Assembly: GCA_964482205.1 (NCBI GenBank)
Contig: CAYZWI010000011.1
Span: 75,349 to 139,348 of the forward strand
Direction of reading: 5' to 3'
Source: JAZDGX01 sp964482205
GTDB taxonomy: Bacteria; Eisenbacteria; RBG-16-71-46; CAIMUX01; WJJG01
DNA: 64,000 nucleotides
Part shown: one piece after another, positions 63,068 to 64,000 of the stretch
Position numbering within the stretch: the stretch's first letter is position 1
How the letters are laid out: each line of letters begins with the position of its first letter
Program-made: the position numbers and the translations under genes
The notes under the pieces: model-generated
The model's database searches: none
What the model was told of the DNA's origin: nothing
Seen by the model: only the letters and a program-made list of their open reading frames with translations

Positions 63068-63457
63068 TCATCCGCCGGACGAAGCGTCCTTGCCGGGCAA
63101 GGCTCGCACATCAGGCGTCGGCTGATTGGGGATCAGGCAGACAAAGCGGAAAGATTGCTCGCCGGGGTTGCGAAATTGGTGCGGCGTTCCTGGCCGGATG
63201 AAGATCACGCTGCCCGGGCTCACGGTGAAGATGCGTTTACCCTCGGTCACTTCCCCTTCACCGTCGAGGATCAGGATCTCGTGTTCGTAATCATGCTGAT
63301 GGAGCGGCGTGTGCCCGCCGGGCAGCACATCGAAGATGCGCATGGCGAAATTCGGCGCGCCGTCCTTGGCGGTGATGAGATTGCGGATGAGGACATTCTC
63401 CGCGCCTTCCATCGCGACGGGAAGCGCCGCCACCTCGGTGTAATGCCGGACGATCAT
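63068..63457 (-). CDS. Small cupin-domain protein
   Basis: A 129-residue single beta-barrel cupin. Motif 1 is GGHTPLHQHDYEHEILILDGEGEV (metal ligands H, H and E as in G(X)5HXH(X)3,4E) and motif 2 is PGSVIFIRPGTPHQFRN (late His). Such proteins bind a divalent metal and act as small-molecule isomerases, dioxygenases or sensors; the role here is unknown. AAGGAGGTG is a near-perfect ribosome site directly before ATG 63457. Confidence 0.92.
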   Translation of the reverse strand: MIVRHYTEVAALPVAMEGAENVLIRNLITAKDGAPNFAMRIFDVLPGGHTPLHQHDYEHEILILDGEGEVTEGKRIFTVSPGSVIFIRPGTPHQFRNPGEQSFRFVCLIPNQPTPDVRALPGKDASSGG

Positions 63458-63557
63458 CGCGCACCTCCTTCTGGTTGGCCGCCCCGCTGGATCTTGCCAC
63501 ATGGGGCTTGGGCTTTGCTATAGCGCCCGGGCGGCCACGCCCGCCCAGGAGATGGAA

Positions 63558-63588
63558 CGTCCCCTCGTGCTGCACGCAAGAGGGGACG
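63558..63588 (-). terminator. Hairpin after the terminal barrel gene
   Basis: A 9-bp stem, CGTCCCCTC (63558-63566) with GAGGGGACG (63580-63588), about 30 bases beyond the stop of the minus-strand gene. No T-tract follows, so it is a tentative terminator. Confidence 0.4.
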
Positions 63589-63617
63589 ATCTCCAACCTC
63601 CGACCGCGAATGCTCCG

Positions 63618-64000
63618 CTATTGTCCCATCGGGAAGCGCAGCCCCGCCTGGATGAAGAGGTAGTCGAATCCCCCGTTCGTGTTGTATCCCGCCCGGACGG
63701 TCGGCGTCATGCCTTCGCCCGACCCGAAGTACGCGCCCACGCCGAGGTCGACGCCGAACTCGATCTCGGACTCGTCGGCATCGTCGAAATCGAAGATGCA
63801 ACCATCGCAATCCGCGCTGTACGTCTGATAGAGCAGGCCCACTCCCGCGAACACGAAGGGATGGAAACTGCCCTCCATGGGGAAGGCGTAGTTCCCGTTC
63901 GCCATGAAGCCGAAGTTGGTGGCGGACCAGTCGAAGAAGCCGACATCCCAGCCCTTGGTCCAGAAGTCGACATTGAGCTCGAAGCCGATGTCCTCGGTTA
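63618..64000 (-). CDS. Outer-membrane beta-barrel protein (5' part outside window)
   Basis: The frame is open to the window edge and reads TEDIGFELNVDFWTKGWDVG before NGNYAFPMEG, so the gene starts beyond 64000 and only its last 127 codons are present. Alternating strands (FHPFVFAGVGLLYQTYS, GVDLGVGAYFGSG) and the terminal DYLFIQAGLRFPMGQ are typical of OmpA/OmpW-size barrels. An acidic loop (CDGCIFDFDDADESEIE) carries two Cys. Confidence 0.8.
   Translation of the reverse strand, partial: TEDIGFELNVDFWTKGWDVGFFDWSATNFGFMANGNYAFPMEGSFHPFVFAGVGLLYQTYSADCDGCIFDFDDADESEIEFGVDLGVGAYFGSGEGMTPTVRAGYNTNGGFDYLFIQAGLRFPMGQ

Overview
This window is about 64 kb of GC-rich bacterial chromosome (roughly two-thirds G+C), densely packed with housekeeping genes and one tRNA. 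Secreted proteins are common: Omp85-like and other beta-barrels, lipoproteins, two DUF3857/transglutaminase-type proteins, and one protein ending in a C-terminal domain of the FlgD/type IX sorting kind. Together these suggest a Gram-negative member of an uncultivated FCB-type lineage (Eisenbacteria- or Krumholzibacteria-like). The phylum is an inference from gene content only. There are no phages, insertion sequences, CRISPR arrays or rRNA genes. The one small mobile-type element is an AbrB/Doc toxin-antitoxin pair.

Layout. 0-6.1 kb: argS, an unknown membrane protein with a huge Arg/Glu-rich tail, and a uppS/polyprenyl-synthetase operon. 6.9-10.2 kb: an Omp85-like barrel overlapping a secreted partner. 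10.3-14.5 kb: a three-gene overlapping signalling cluster (HAMP-type membrane protein, CheW/receiver-like protein, receiver-GAF-HD-GYP protein) in which several signature residues are missing. 15-20.3 kb: an unknown protein, a sulfatase-fold lipoprotein, guaB, a small barrel and tRNA-Met(CAT). 20.3-29.3 kb: recJ, a DUF2058 protein, two DUF3857-type secreted proteins (the second lacks the catalytic Cys) and pnp. 29.8-33.3 kb: acs and an OFA-type MFS carrier. 33.3-36.3 kb: the toxin-antitoxin pair, a hydrolase and an MFS exporter. 36.4-38.4 kb: larE-mnmA, two PP-loop sulfur-transfer enzymes. 38.9-49.6 kb: an unusual large class A PBP, membrane proteins (TerC, CstA), a 2-hydroxyacid dehydrogenase and copZ-copA copper export. 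49.6-55.5 kb: a secreted double glutamine-amidotransferase-fold protein, a DUF362 ferredoxin and a metallophosphatase-like gene interrupted by an in-frame TGA. 55.5-64 kb: a membrane protein, rocD, a GNAT acetyltransferase, a lipoprotein, a ferredoxin, an unknown secreted protein, glyA, a cupin and a truncated barrel gene.

The most notable observation is at 54,211-55,329. Two open segments in the same frame are separated by a single TGA that falls where this metallophosphatase family, as I recall it, carries the last Cys of a PCGC motif. A hairpin meeting the usual rules for a bacterial SECIS element follows the TGA. I read the gene as a probable new selenoprotein. Other points of interest are the degenerate chemotaxis-like cluster, the secreted tandem amidotransferase with one intact and one dead domain, and a recurrent pattern of short tandem repeats (18-43 bp units), several of them at gene 3' ends.

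Several well-formed sigma70-like promoters can be read (TTGNNN, 16-18 bp, then TATAGT, TAGNNT or TACACT), as can four strong intrinsic terminators.
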